A DNA stretch of 64,000 nucleotides, from NCBI GenBank assembly GCA_958298945.1, contig OY282610.1, positions 65,283,088 to 65,347,087 on the forward strand, given 5' to 3'. Both the position numbers and the translations under genes were made by a program. Positions 1 to 10,822 of this stretch are shown here, one piece after another. The notes beneath the pieces were generated by a model, which had not been told where the DNA came from, searched no databases, and worked only from the letters and a program-made list of their open reading frames with translations. How positions within the stretch are numbered: position 1 is the first letter of the stretch; the number at the start of each line of letters is the position of its first letter. Origin of the DNA: Atherix ibis. Its lineage: Eukaryota > Arthropoda > Insecta > Diptera > Athericidae.

Positions 1-1555
1 AGTATTTAAAATAACAAACATAATAACTTTTCCCTTCTGAGCATTGGGTATCATTGTAATTTTATGCTAAATTAAAGTGTTTTGTTTATTTTTTTTTTCT
101 GAACGCTCACAATCATAATTCTTCAGTGTACTACGTAGTTATCATTTTTGTTTTCAGTAAAAATTTAGTAGAAAATTCTTATTTTTTCTAAGTTCAGTTT
201 AATTTTTGGTATTAGATTATTATATTTAAGTAAATCATTATCCGTTTTTATTCTGGCAAACCGATTCAAATTGAATTTGTCAATTGATGTGTGAACTCAT
301 CCGTAAAAATCACTTTGATTATTCGATTTTTAACTTATCTAATAAAATCACCATTAAATGAATTAAATATTGTATAATAAATAATTTTGTATTTTATTAG
401 TAAAAGTATAAATTTTACATTTGAAATTTAAAAAAAATCAATTTCAAAATTGCAGTAAATTGTTAACATTTAATACAGGATCGATATAGAAAGTCATCTA
501 ATCGAAACAAATACAATTATTGTGGCAATATTATATTTATTTTGTTTTATGTTTTTATATCTAAATTTATAGGTTATCGGTATAAAATTATATAATACAG
601 GAACTTGTTCTTTAAATCCTTGTATAAAATAGTATACAATCGATTAGAAGAAATATTGTATTGAATTTAAATAATTTTTAATAACATAACAAAAGTGAAG
701 CTTCTGGCGGTAAACTGAGTCTTTTAATTTTATTATATAAACATTAATAGAAATATTTTTGTTAGTATAGCATTTTTGATTTTGTCAAAGGACTATCCAT
801 TTTACATTAAGGGCATCAAACTTTGTATATAGTTACATTTTGCTCACGGAGATATGCTTTTGCATATTTATTCAACATAAATAATTATAGTGAAACCAAA
901 CGCGTTATAACCATTTATGGAATTTATCATGTGCAATAAATAAATTTATGGAAAGTCTCCGTTTTAATAAAATCTTTAATTATCGTTGTTACAGCAAGGT
1001 AAACAGAATATTTAGGCTATTATGGGTAAGTGCCTTATCAAGAGATAACGGAGATATAAGAACTAATAAAGTTTATTTTGCTCAAGATGAACAGACAACT
1101 TACCGAGCATAATCTAAAAGATTTTATCGAAAATTTACCCTTTCCGTAGGTATTTTCTGATCGCTGTATTTAATAATTGACGTATCCTAAACCATTCATA
1201 AAATTTAATTGTTCTGTCTCTTAATAGAAATGCTACTTCAACATTTCAAGAGCATTAACGCTGTTGCCGCTTATTACCAATGCCATTATTGTTCAGCATC
1301 ACGTGTGAATATCACGTGCATTGGAATTTTATTCACCATCTCGGCCAGTCCCGCACCCTGTATACAATCAGCCCAGTTCTCTGAATAATATTCCAATTTT
1401 AAATTAGAATCTGTGTAAAAGTCGATTTACATCAAATTAAATCGATTATTTTAGAAAAAAACAGTGGCATCTATTATATTTTGAAAAAATATATAATTTT
1501 GTAATTTAATATATATTCAAACTTTGTGGACTGCTATCTTATAGAAAAACAAAGC
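1..1555. other. AT-rich intergenic or intronic DNA, no gene seen
   Basis: Strongly AT-rich sequence with homopolymer runs and no reading frame worth reporting on either strand. A slightly less AT-rich patch near 1250-1400 carries two ATCACGTG boxes close together but no recognisable gene or repeat. Confidence 0.7.
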
Positions 1556-1557
1556 AC

Positions 1558-2931
1558 CCTTTGCAAAAAACTGACGGAACCTGAGCCAAAACGGACAAAC
1601 ATAAAGCAGATGCTTTTGCTGAACACCTTGAACAAACATTTACACCACATGAGGACATATTAGACAGGAGTCATTGCACTACAATCGAAACGGAACTATC
1701 CATTCCCTTACCCATGAGTTTTCCCCTAAAGCAATCACTCCTTCCGAAGTTGCCAATTTAATCAAGCTCCTTCCAAAAAACAAAGTTCCTGGCTATGATC
1801 TGACTACCTCCAATATAATCCAACAACTCCCTTAAAGAGCAATAGTGTTCCTTGCCATAATATATAACTCCATCCTTAGAAAAACACATTTCCCAATCCT
1901 CTGGAAATTTGCCATCATTAAAATGATCCCTGAGCCCAATAAACCAATAAACCACCCCACTTCCTACAGGCCAATAAGTCTCCTCCCAGTACTCTCAAAA
2001 ATCTTTAAAAAAATCCTCCTTCGCCGCTTACATCCTCTACTAGACTCTTCAAATTTAATTCCTAATCACCAGTTTAGTTTCCGCGCCGATCACTCCACTA
2101 CCCAGCAGTGTCATCGAGTTATCGATTTCATTGCATCCTCTTTAGAAAGAAAAGAGTACGGTCCCGGTGTGTTTCTTGATATAAGTCAGGCTTTTGATAG
2201 AATTTGGCACATGGGTCCTCAGGGTAGCATACTTGAACTCATCCTCTACAACATTTACACATCCAATATTGCAATCTGCCCTATTACCTTCGATGATACG
2301 GCCTGCTTTGCATTTAGCGAAAATCCCCAACATGCTTCCGAAACCCTCCAAATCCAAATCCAAACCCTCCAGAACTGGTTTACTAAGTGGAGAATAAAAG
2401 TCAATGAACGTAAATCTATCCAGGTAAGTTTCACTCTCCGTCGTGAGACATGCCCTCCCATATACCTTAACGGCAATGCCATACAACAACACACCGAAGC
2501 TCGGTACCTAGGACTGAACTTAGACAAACGTCTGACAAGGAACCCACGTACAAGACCTAAAAGACAAGAACTTAAAAGACGATACCTAAAACTTCTTTAA
2601 CTTCTAGACAAACGTTCCAAACTTAATATAGACAGCAAAGTACTGTTATACAATACTTTACTGAAACCCATATGGACATACGGACTAGAACTCTGGGGAT
2701 CTACTAAGCCTTCTAATTCCCGTCGAATCCAATTCCTTAAATCAAAAATATTCCGTACAATTGTCGATGCCCCTTTTTATGTTCGCAATACTATTATTCA
2801 TCGTGATCTTAAAGTCCCATTTGTTTTTGACGTGGCAGTATCTCGTTATAAAAAGTTCCGTCCCCAATCATAATAATCCTCTTATTCAAGAACTATTCTC
2901 CATTTCCTTCCCTAGAAATACCCATCGAAGA
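1558..2931 (+). mobile_element. Jockey-like non-LTR retrotransposon remnant (reverse transcriptase part)
   Basis: Conceptual translation follows the Jockey-type reverse transcriptase from its N-terminal side (AFAEHLEQTFTP near 1610) through the fingers (SYRPISLLPVLSKIF), the palm and the C-terminal region (SKIFRTIVDAPFYVRN near 2740) to the typical end FPRNTHRRL. It would have reverse-transcribed its own RNA at a nicked chromosomal target. Endonuclease and 5' end are absent, as is usual for 5'-truncated copies. A stop at about 1833 separates the first part from the main frame and another lies at 2598. The copy ends abruptly where mariner remnant F2 begins. Confidence 0.85.
1845..2600 (+). pseudogene. 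Broken Jockey-like reverse transcriptase frame
   Basis: A 251-codon open stretch of RT. The first catalytic region reads FLDISQAFDRIWH, so its aspartate is present. It then jumps straight to GPQGSILELILYNIYTSN: the roughly 60-70 residues normally lying between these motifs are missing, indicating an in-frame deletion near 2210. The catalytic box, FADDTA or YADDTA in the family, reads TFDDTA because one codon is lost. Both defects should abolish activity. The ATG is simply the first in the open stretch, not a native start. The frame continues past the 2598 stop with typical C-terminal RT sequence. Confidence 0.8.
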
Positions 2932-3463
2932 CTGGTTTGCAAAATTCCGATCCGGCAATTTTGATCACGAAGATGCACCACGTTCTGGAAGACCAGTTGA
3001 AGCTGATGAAAACACAATAAAGGCTGAGAGATTAAATTTATCGAATACGATCATTTATGATCATTTGAAACGAGTTCCTCCGTATATGTCGAGCTTTTGA
3101 GGTTTAATCTCAAAGCTCGACATATAACATAGGTTCCTCATCTTCTTATGGAAAAAAATTTGTGCCGTCGCATTGACGTTTATAATTTGATTCTCAAACG
3201 CCAAGTAAATGATCCATTTTTGAAGTGTATCATCACTGGGGACGAGAAATGGGTAAGCACAAAATATCCTGGAGTAGGAAAATTAGCCGGCTCAAAGCAC
3301 TGCCGAAGCCAATATTCATCAAAAAAGGTTATGCTATCTGTTTGGTGGGATTTCAAAAGAATCGTTTATTTTGAGCTTCTACCGAGCAACACAACGATCA
3401 GTTCGGAAGTGTACTGTCATCAGTTGAATGATTCACTTAAAGAAAAAAGATTCATAATAAAAT
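2932..3463 (+). mobile_element. mariner remnant F2 (irritans-like), 5' truncated
   Basis: The junction is at 'gaagactggtttgc'. From here the translation is mariner-like: DWFAKFRSGNFDHEDAPRSG, GRPVEADE, then ITGDEKWV carrying the first catalytic D, then KVMLSVWWDF and ISSEVYCHQLNDSLKEKR. A related copy, F3, lies at 47.6-48.4 kb. F2 lacks the 5' TIR and most of the helix-turn-helix region, and ends before the second and third catalytic aspartates, so it is dead. A 44-bp snap-back hairpin interrupts the region between the HTH and the catalytic part. Confidence 0.8.
3083..3126. repeat. Local inverted duplication (hairpin) inside mariner F2
   Basis: Arm 3083-3101 (TATATGTCGAGCTTTTGAG) and arm 3109-3126 are reverse complements apart from one extra T, with a 7-nt loop. 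In the related copy F3 only the right-arm sequence exists, so the left arm is probably a templated insertion. Confidence 0.85.
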
Positions 3464-3465
3464 AA
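3148..3465 (+). pseudogene. Partial mariner transposase frame (copy F2)
   Basis: A 105-codon open stretch. It covers the family sequence LCRRIDVYNLILKRQ, then GDEKWV with the first catalytic aspartate, then KVMLSVWWDFKRIVYFELLP. It stops after LKEKRFIIK, before the second (HQDN) and third (PSDY) aspartate motifs, so no functional transposase can be made. In the comparison copy the sequence around 3190-3230 is also degraded, but it is broken at different places. Confidence 0.75.
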
Positions 3466-5025
3466 TTTATTATGAGTTCGGAATTCTCTATTATTTTTTG
3501 TAATATTTTAGACTATGAAGTATGTTATATAATAAATTCAGAAACGAAATAATTTCATTATAGAAATAATAACTTTTCTATTAACATTAATATTATAAAT
3601 AATATTGTTTAAAAAATTACTGCAAACATTTGTTTAACTTAAATAAATTCCATTTTTTACTCTAATAAATTTTATTATAACAATGTACTAAAATAACATA
3701 TATTTAAAAAAAAATTAATAATTTTAAAAGAAGATATTTTGAGAAAACATATGGTATGTAGCTTTGGGAACCTTTTCTCGATAATTTTATTTATCACCTA
3801 ATTTGTTTGTTATTAGAAGTAATCCATCATCGAACTACTATACCATATTTATCTAATGTTCCTATTTTAGTGGCAATTTATTTATTTCCCCCCTAATGTA
3901 GAATTTCTTCCCTTAGAAGGTTTGTTATATTCACAGACAGTATTTCAAATGGAATTTTATAATTGAAATTTTGTCCTTCAATTATCTAAGGAGTTAGAAA
4001 TGAGGAATATACTGAATGATGGATTATATGAATATTGAATTCCTATAGGATTCCATTTGTCTGAATAGGCATAGTGATCGACCTTAATATATCAGGTGTA
4101 AAAGATTAAATGTATAAACTACACATATAAACGCTTTTGATGGACGTACTATTTCTGATTATACTTGGAAAATTCATCCATTTGACTATTGTGTACTTTT
4201 TACATATTTTATTATATATAAAAAATTTATAAAAAAGTCTGATTTTTGACGATAAAATAAATATATCCACTCTTTGAGTTCTTACTGCTTTTGAGCATGC
4301 TCTTAGACAAAAAAGCTTCTTATCTGTGGCATACTTCGCTGTGCCTGTCCAACTTTCCCGAATATTAAAAATTATTCCTTACAACAAATTTTAATCAGAA
4401 AATCAATATAAAATTACATATATACGAATAAACCATTGCTTATAAGTTTTAACATATTTTTTGTTTGTATGTCCACTCGGTAGCGCCACGACTACGATAT
4501 TATATTTAATGTTTTTTTTTTCTTTAAAGCCATAAGGATTTTTTTCTTAGCGCATAACCTCCAATTTTGTATTCTTCTATACTTTATTTTTTAGGTGGTG
4601 CCAGAAATGTAAATTTCCACTTACGATAACTTTTGGGTTAATTTTACCCTGCCGTATTATGGTCCTAGAGAAGACTTATCAGTAAGTTTTGGTAGTGACC
4701 GATTATTTTCTTTTAACTTATTCGTTCTAAAGCACTAATTATATCTATTTTCCAATTAAACAACAATTTTTCAGTTCCCATATTCATATAAAAATTAAAT
4801 GTAAGATATTAATTTTTTATATTTTATTTTTTATAAAAAATTATATATCTTAATAATAATTTTTTTAAGTTTTTAAGATATTAAAAATTATTAAATTTGA
4901 AAATAAATTTTTCAATTCTTAACAATAAAATTAATTATGAGAAATTAAAAAAAAAACTATAAATTGAAAATTTTAAATAATTTTATGAAGGCACTGTACG
5001 AATATCTGCGAATATATCCAATATA
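3466..5025. other. AT-rich stretch, one possible exon
   Basis: Mostly low-complexity A+T. No transposon coding seen. The only non-random looking segment is 4595-4681, listed separately as a weak exon candidate. Confidence 0.6.
4595..4681 (+). other. Possible small exon with a C-x2-C motif (weak)
   Basis: An 87-nt segment has good splice-like borders: a pyrimidine-rich 'ttattttttag' before it and 'gtaagttttgg' after it. In the second frame it is open for 28 codons, beginning WCQKCKFPLTITFG. The CQKC pair could be the first half of a LIM or other zinc finger, but the phase (two leftover bases at the 3' side) does not join directly to the LIM exon at 26701, which needs one. I cannot assign it; it may be chance. 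Confidence 0.2.
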
Positions 5026-5026
5026 A

Positions 5027-5076
5027 CCGCCTCGGTAGCACAGTCGTTAGCGTGCTGGACTACTATCCAAAGTGTC
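5027..5076 (+). repeat. tRNA-derived SINE head, truncated
   Basis: 'cctcggtagcacagtcgtta' and the following 'gcgtgctggactact' match the tRNA-like head (A-box side) of the SINE seen on the minus strand at 14.1-14.4 kb. The B-box and body are missing because mariner A1 begins immediately after, so the SINE was cut by the insertion or a later deletion. Confidence 0.65.
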
Positions 5077-6316
5077 GGTCGTTCAATAACTTCATAGAAA
5101 AAGATGGAAAAAACTGTTTTTTTAAAAAATACACTTTTCCAACCGTTTTTCCAACATTTTTATCCCGTCCAAAAAATAGGATTTCGCAAGTTCTGCAAAA
5201 TACTCATCCGTTTGAGCAATGACGTCCTTGTTGGAAGTGAACCGTCGTCCGCCAAGCCATTTCTTCAGGTTGGGGAAAAGAAAATAGTCACTCGGGGCCA
5301 AATCTCGTGAATAAGCGGGATGCTGCAACAATTCCATTCTCAATTCCACAATTTTGGCCATGAAAACAGCGCAGGTGTGCACACGCGCATTGTCCTAATG
5401 CAAGAGGATTTTTTTCTTCTTCAGATGGGGGCGTTTCTCTTTGATTTCCTCGCTCAACCGTTGCAATAACGATGCGTAATACGCTCCTGTTATTGTTTTT
5501 CCTTTTTCCAAGTAGTCAATAAAAATGATGCCCTGTGAATCCCAAAAGACCGTGGCCATCACCTTGCCGGCCGATGACACAGTTTTTGCCTTCTTCGGAG
5601 CCCGTTCACCCTTGAAAATCCACTGTGATGACTGTCTCTTCGTTTCTGGAGTGTAGTAGTGTAACCATGTTTCGTCCACAGTGACATATCGACGAAGGAA
5701 TTCGGCATAATTGCGATGAAAGAGTGCCAACATAGCCGCAGAGTCCACTACACGATTGCGCTTATTCTCCTCTGAGAGCAAACGCGCCACCCATTTTGCC
5801 GAATTTTTTTTCACAGACAATTTTTCATATAAAATTGAAGCGACTGTACCTTGTGATATGCCCGTGGCCTCAACTAATTCGCGCACTTTAATTCGCCGAT
5901 CGTTCAAAATCAGATCGTGGATTTTGTGGATGATTTCAGGAGTAGACACCTCAACTGGGCGTCCTGAACGATGTTCATCTTTTGTGGATGAACGGCCACG
6001 TTTAAATTCATTCACCCAATTGTAAACCGTCGCAAACACAGGTGCAGATGTGCCATGAACTGCATCCAACTCGGCTTTGATTTCTTTCGGGCTTAAGCCT
6101 TTCAAATGGAGATGTTTGATGACAGCCCTAAACTCGCTTTTTTCCATTGTTATGCACAAATAAATGTGGTTAACTTTAATCGACGATAGAAATTGACCTA
6201 CGTTATGGATCGAGCTGAAATATTGAAAATTTTCCTGTTGATTATTAAAAAAAATCTTTACCGACACTACAAGCGCAATTTCTCGGATTTTCCAAGGACT
6301 TATTGAACGACCCTCG
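5077..6316 (-). mobile_element. mariner copy A1 (DD34D, Mos1-like), nearly full length
   Basis: The 5' terminal inverted repeat on the minus strand reads CGAGGGTCGTTCAATAAGTC from 6316 inward, followed by TA at 6317-6318. The 3' TIR is eroded (GGTCGTTCAATAACTTCATA from 5077) and has lost the outer bases. The size, about 1.24 kb, is normal for mariner. Family A has two more copies here, A2 (18.55 kb) and A3 (39.41 kb). Confidence 0.92.
5122..6147 (-). pseudogene. mariner transposase A1, one in-frame nonsense codon
   Basis: The start is taken at the MEKSEFR methionine (6147), matching A2 and A3; the open frame extends 40 codons upstream only by chance. Order: N-terminal helix-turn-helix DNA-binding region, the VARLL linker motif (WVPxLL in relatives), then the catalytic core. 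VDETW and the SDYFLF aspartate are present. The glutamine of the HQDN motif is a stop (TAG at 5395-5397) while the next codon, the catalytic D, is intact. The C-terminus ends KCIF, lacking the final ELKGDYVDK. Further substitutions include YSRDLAP for YSPDLAP. Otherwise unbroken, so loss of function was recent. Confidence 0.9.
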
Positions 6317-6318
6317 TA

Positions 6319-7535
6319 GAATCCTACTGAGGCATGTTTCTACGCTAATTTCTAAAAAAATTCTTTTTTTCATGCTACTCTAATTTTCTTATCATGTTGT
6401 AAACATAAAAAGTAAAAAACCCACCAGAAATAGGCCATCAGCCATCAGAAATACAGTATTGGTCAAAGGACAACAACCCGAAATTGATATAATGGTCGCC
6501 TCTCCTATTGGTCGAGGCATGACATCGCACTAAAAACTGCATAGCTGTATCGGGACTGATTATATGCTAAGCAAAAACCAAAATATAATCTTAAAACCCA
6601 GACAAATTTAGTTAGAACATTTTTAAATAGTTAACCATATTCCGAAAAGAATGTTAAAAGGGATAGATATCCAAAATGGAGCGATAATATTATGAAATTT
6701 CCATATGGCATCGTTTATTAGGCATTTTCCATTTTTTTTTAAATTTGAAAAAAATTATAATACTAAAAAATATATAATGTATAATTTAATAAAGGTCTAT
6801 GCAGTTTTTGTAAGAGAATATTTTTTAATTCATTACAATGATTGCTAAAGTTATCAGTTAAACACTTAGTAAATGCTGAAAATTTATTAACTTTACTTTT
6901 TATATTTTTTTAAAATTTGAATATAAAATAAATTTTAAAAAAATTCTCATCTTTAACATTAAATATATGTGCAGAAAATTGTGTAGATACTTATTCAATT
7001 ATATATTATCGATTCGTTTATGTAGAGACACGTGTAAAAATTTTAATAAATTATATGCTTTTACATGAATCTTATGTACCTTATACACATAGCGGTATTA
7101 ATATTCCTTATTTGAAAAGCACTGCTCATATTATCAAACAATCACTATTAGTACTTTTGCACGAACATGATAATATATAATTTATTGCATAAAAGTGAAA
7201 TTTTATATTACGTGTATGTGTAAGCTGCTTTAAGCATACGCAATTTTGTATTTAATGTGCACTTCGGAGCTACCTTATATGCATTATGCAGTACACGTTC
7301 AATCCGAAAATAGTTTTTTAATGTGGTATAAGTGAGAAGGAGAGGGTATATTAAGAAAGGAAATAATGAAAATATAGATAAGATTCGAACACGTGCATAG
7401 ACCCGTGTTTCATGCTAGTATTCGGTGGTATTTCATAGAGATGGAAATTTTAACTAAATTTTGAAATGATTTTATTCCATATTTTAATCCATATTTTAAT
7501 ATTGGTTTTGGGAATATTTCCGTATTTATTTCAAG
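6319..7535. other. AT-rich DNA, no gene seen
   Basis: No coding signal or recognisable element on either strand. Confidence 0.6.
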
Positions 7536-7540
7536 ACTTT

Positions 7541-8530
7541 ATTAAACATTTTTGCCTAAATCGGATTGTCCGATTTGGGTAAAACGTGTATCGTTTAATT
7601 TTATAATTTGTGGCCATTTTATAGGTAACTTTATAATGCCTCTCCAACAGAAGCCCTGGTCTCTATTGGCGAAAAGCTCGACTAAGCGATTTTTATAATC
7701 TTCTCTTAATGCGAATTTCTCATCACTAACGTTCCAGGTCCGAACTATAAAATGGAAGAATCGAAACTTCCCAACCAATCTCCCGTAGTTTACGGTGAGT
7801 CATTACAGCCATGTGCTGGTCAGTCGCTAGTTTCAAATGGTCCAATTGTTAACAGTAGAGAACCAAATTTGGTGTTTGACCATACCGAAGCAGGTCATAG
7901 CAGATGATTCTTTTCCAGTGCCACCAAATGAACAGCATAATCTACATGGATATTAGTGCTGGTTTTGGCACTGTTTGAGCCACTTCACCGGGCTTTGACC
8001 ACGATGGTTTTTGCACAATATTATCGTATGTAGCCGATTTCTCATCCCCAGTTACAATCCGTTTAAGAAATGTGTTGATTTAGTTCCGTTTGGGAAAGCC
8101 TTCGAATATGGAAATTCGATACATAAAGTTTTTTTGCGTTAATTCGTGTGGCACCCAAACATGGATTTTCTTTTTTAATCCAGCTTTACGTAGATGGTTT
8201 AAAACTGTTTTGTGATAGATCATTAACCCCTGGGCGATACTACGACACCTAACATTGCGAGTGGTTGGCTGTGAAAAGTCTCAAAACCATAAACACCATT
8301 TAGAATTTCAATCGCCTGGCCTGCATTTTCACCTTTCAAAGCAAAATTGTAAAATATACCGAATTTTCTCTTTGTCAACTTCCATCTTTTACACCCTGTA
8401 ACTCACAACTGAATCGGCAATCAAATATCTGTAACAGAATTTTGTTGGTACGGAATGTCATTTTTGTAACGAGCAACAGTCTGAACTTTTTATATCAAAA
8501 TACGTAACGAGATGCCATCTAGCAAAAAAA
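7541..8530 (-). mobile_element. mariner remnant F1 (irritans-like)
   Basis: Minus-strand translation in shifting frames gives a mariner transposase: MEVDKEKIRYILQFCF at about 8385, KKIHVWVPHELTQKNFM (the WVPHEL motif), IVTGDEKSATYDN with the first catalytic D, YYxQLDHLK, then a C-terminal open piece at 7542-7778 with CWRGIIKLPIKWPQI. Several stops and frameshifts are present and the second and third aspartate motifs are not recognisable (FYSSDLE remains of YSPDLAP), so the copy is dead. Ends are uncertain. Confidence 0.75.
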
Positions 8531-8974
8531 ATATTTCTTTTTCCCCGAACAATATTTATTATTCCTATTTTCACTACATATTTATTATAACATAAATAAG
8601 CTTTTATTTTAGCGTATTTTCAAATAAATTATTAAACAAAGAAATTGGATAATATTGTATTGTATAATATCTAGAAATAAGTTAACAAAAAAGACTCATA
8701 TACAATAAATGTTATTCAAATATTGATTTTCTAATTTATAGAGAAAGTTGTAGATGGTAATAAGCTTGAGTTACATAAGAAGCGTTTTGACTACTGTAAA
8801 GATATTTCGAATGATTTGAGCACTGGCCGGTTATAGTTTCGATTTGGTCTACGAGGTCTGTTCAAAAAGTATCACGAATTTTGGGTTTTTTTTTCAAAAA
8901 TTATTTATTTATTCATGAATATCTATTTTGTCCCCTCCAAAGTAATCCCCACAAAATATTATTCACTTGTGTCA

Positions 8975-9945
8975 ACGTTTTTTCTAATCCTCGAAGCACT
9001 TCAAAAAATCATTTTTTGTAATCTTGTTCAGCTCCTCCTTCGATGCCGTTTTATCTCCTCAATCGTAGCGTAGCGTCGTCCTTTCATGGGGCTCTTCAGT
9101 TTTGGCAAGAAGAAAAAGTCATAGGGGGCCAAATCTGGGGAATACGGTGGCTGCGGCATTATTAGTGGGTTGTTTTTGGCCAAAAATTTGCTCACAAGCA
9201 ACGATGCGTGAGCAGGGGAGTTATCATGGTGCAAAAGCCAATTTTTGTTCTTCCACAAATCCGGGTGTTTCCGGCGGATTGCTTGGCACAACTTACGCAT
9301 AACTTGCAGGTAATATTTCTTATTGACCGTTCTACCCTGTGGCAAGGGGTAGAACGGTCATGATGCACCATGCCCCTGCTATGGAAGAAATTCGACCGAA
9401 CTTGGCGCGCATTTTTCGGTGTTGGGTCGTGCGGCATCTTCCATTGGGATGATTGAGCTTTGGTTTCCACGTCGTAACCATAAACCCATGATTCGTCACC
9501 AGTTGTGACCCTCTGGAGCAAATTTGGGTAATCGCGGATAGAGTCCAACAGCTCCTTAACAATGTTAATGCGATGCTGTTTTTTTTCGAAATTGATCAAT
9601 TTTGGTACGAACTTCTCGGTGACCCGTCTCACGTCAAATCATTGGTAAAAATCGAATGGCACGAGCCAATGGATATGTTTAAGTCCTCAGAAACTTCTCG
9701 AACGGTGATTCGACGATTGGCCTATTTTCTTCAGCTATTTTTATGTCTGTTGTTAAAGTGCTCGGTCGTCCGACACGCTTTTCGTAATTCACATCTTCTC
9801 GGCCCTCTGAGAACATTTGGTACCACCCATAATCGTTGTTGCGGTCCAAGGTAGCTTCACCATATGACACAGTGAACATTCGGAATGCGCCCGCGCAATT
9901 AGTTTTGTTTTTCACACAAAATTTGATACAGATTCTTTGATTCAT
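8975..9945 (-). pseudogene. mariner transposase D1, multiple frameshifts
   Basis: The start is the MNQRICIKF methionine near 9945. The frame breaks after the RPSTLTTD linker of the HTH region, resumes with KFVPKLINFEKKQHRINI and GDESWVYGYD (first catalytic D), breaks again after RSN, then continues as GRTVNKKYYLQVMRKL, WLLHHDNSPAH (second D) and YSPDLAPYDFF (third D, spacing 34). It is frameshifted near the C-terminus after IEEIK. The catalytic residues survive but in three different frames. One break coincides with a 14-bp snap-back hairpin at 9324-9360. Confidence 0.9.
9324..9360. repeat. Perfect 14-bp inverted repeat inside mariner D1
   Basis: TGACCGTTCTACCC (9324-9337), a 9-nt loop, then GGGTAGAACGGTCA (9347-9360). 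Copy D2 has the 9324-side sequence only, so the 9347 arm is a templated inverted insertion. Confidence 0.9.
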
Positions 9946-10152
9946 TTTTTGGAATTGGCAAAAATCGAAGACGAGGCAAAACACGTGCAAGCAAAGCAGC
10001 TGTCAAAAATTAAGTGAACATTAAAAATGGCCGAACTTGTCGGCATAAGTGGGAGACATGAGTACCAACATAACGCCACAAAAAATCAAAAATTGAAATT
10101 ACGTAACCCGCGCAAATTCAAAATTCGCGATACTTTTTGAACAGACCTCGTA

Positions 10153-10814
10153 CAATACCGTATACTAGCATAAATGTTTTTTCTAAATATCACACACATA
10201 TATATATAAATACTTATTTAAAAAACTCCAATTCACTTTTATCTTAACTAGTCTGCCATATCTTGATAATTTGTTGATGGATTGAAAGATTGTTCCTGAT
10301 TTTATAAAATTGGATAGTAATTTTTTCTTGCTGTAAAGTTTATATATTACTTCCGTTTAAGGTTCTAAAGCGATCAGTAATAAGTTTTGAACCTTCTCTA
10401 GCATGGAGAGTACACGTTATACTTGCTTAATCTCCATTCTACTATCCACCTAATTTTAATATTATGTTGGCTCTTTTAAACTACCATAATAGGTGAATGG
10501 CGTTTATTATATGGGTTCGCAAATACTTCATTCAAATGTATTCCTGTTTTTCAATTTTTATTTAAAAATTAAAAACAATTTACACACTCACTTTCTATTT
10601 CAAAGCAAGCTAGAATAATTATATGCTACTCCCAATAATGCCAAAATTTGAGTTATTACATAGGGTTATCTGTTATATAACTTTCTAATAATATAATTTT
10701 AAAAATTAATACATTTAAATATCCATTTCGCGGCTTGGAAAGTACTGCCCTATTATTTGACAGCTGTCAAACATATGTAAGAAGTCTACTAAATAAATTT
10801 TGCTTTTTATTAGG
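10153..10814. other. AT-rich DNA, no gene seen
   Basis: No open frame or element recognised. Confidence 0.6.
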
Positions 10815-10822
10815 ATTGGAAC

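Larger units (their letters stand above)
8852..10150 (-). mobile_element. mariner copy D1, complete ends
   Basis: The terminal inverted repeats are 32 bp with one mismatch: CGAGGTCTGTTCAAAAAGTA from 8852 and the reverse complement ending at 10150. They are flanked by TA (8850-8851 and 10151-10152), the normal mariner target duplication. Element length is 1299 bp. A relic of the same family, D2, is at 42.65 kb. Confidence 0.95.

Noticed and set aside
5756..6025. 89-codon antisense frame, also at 18847 and 39729
   Set aside because: Shadow of family A transposase in every copy; no independent features.
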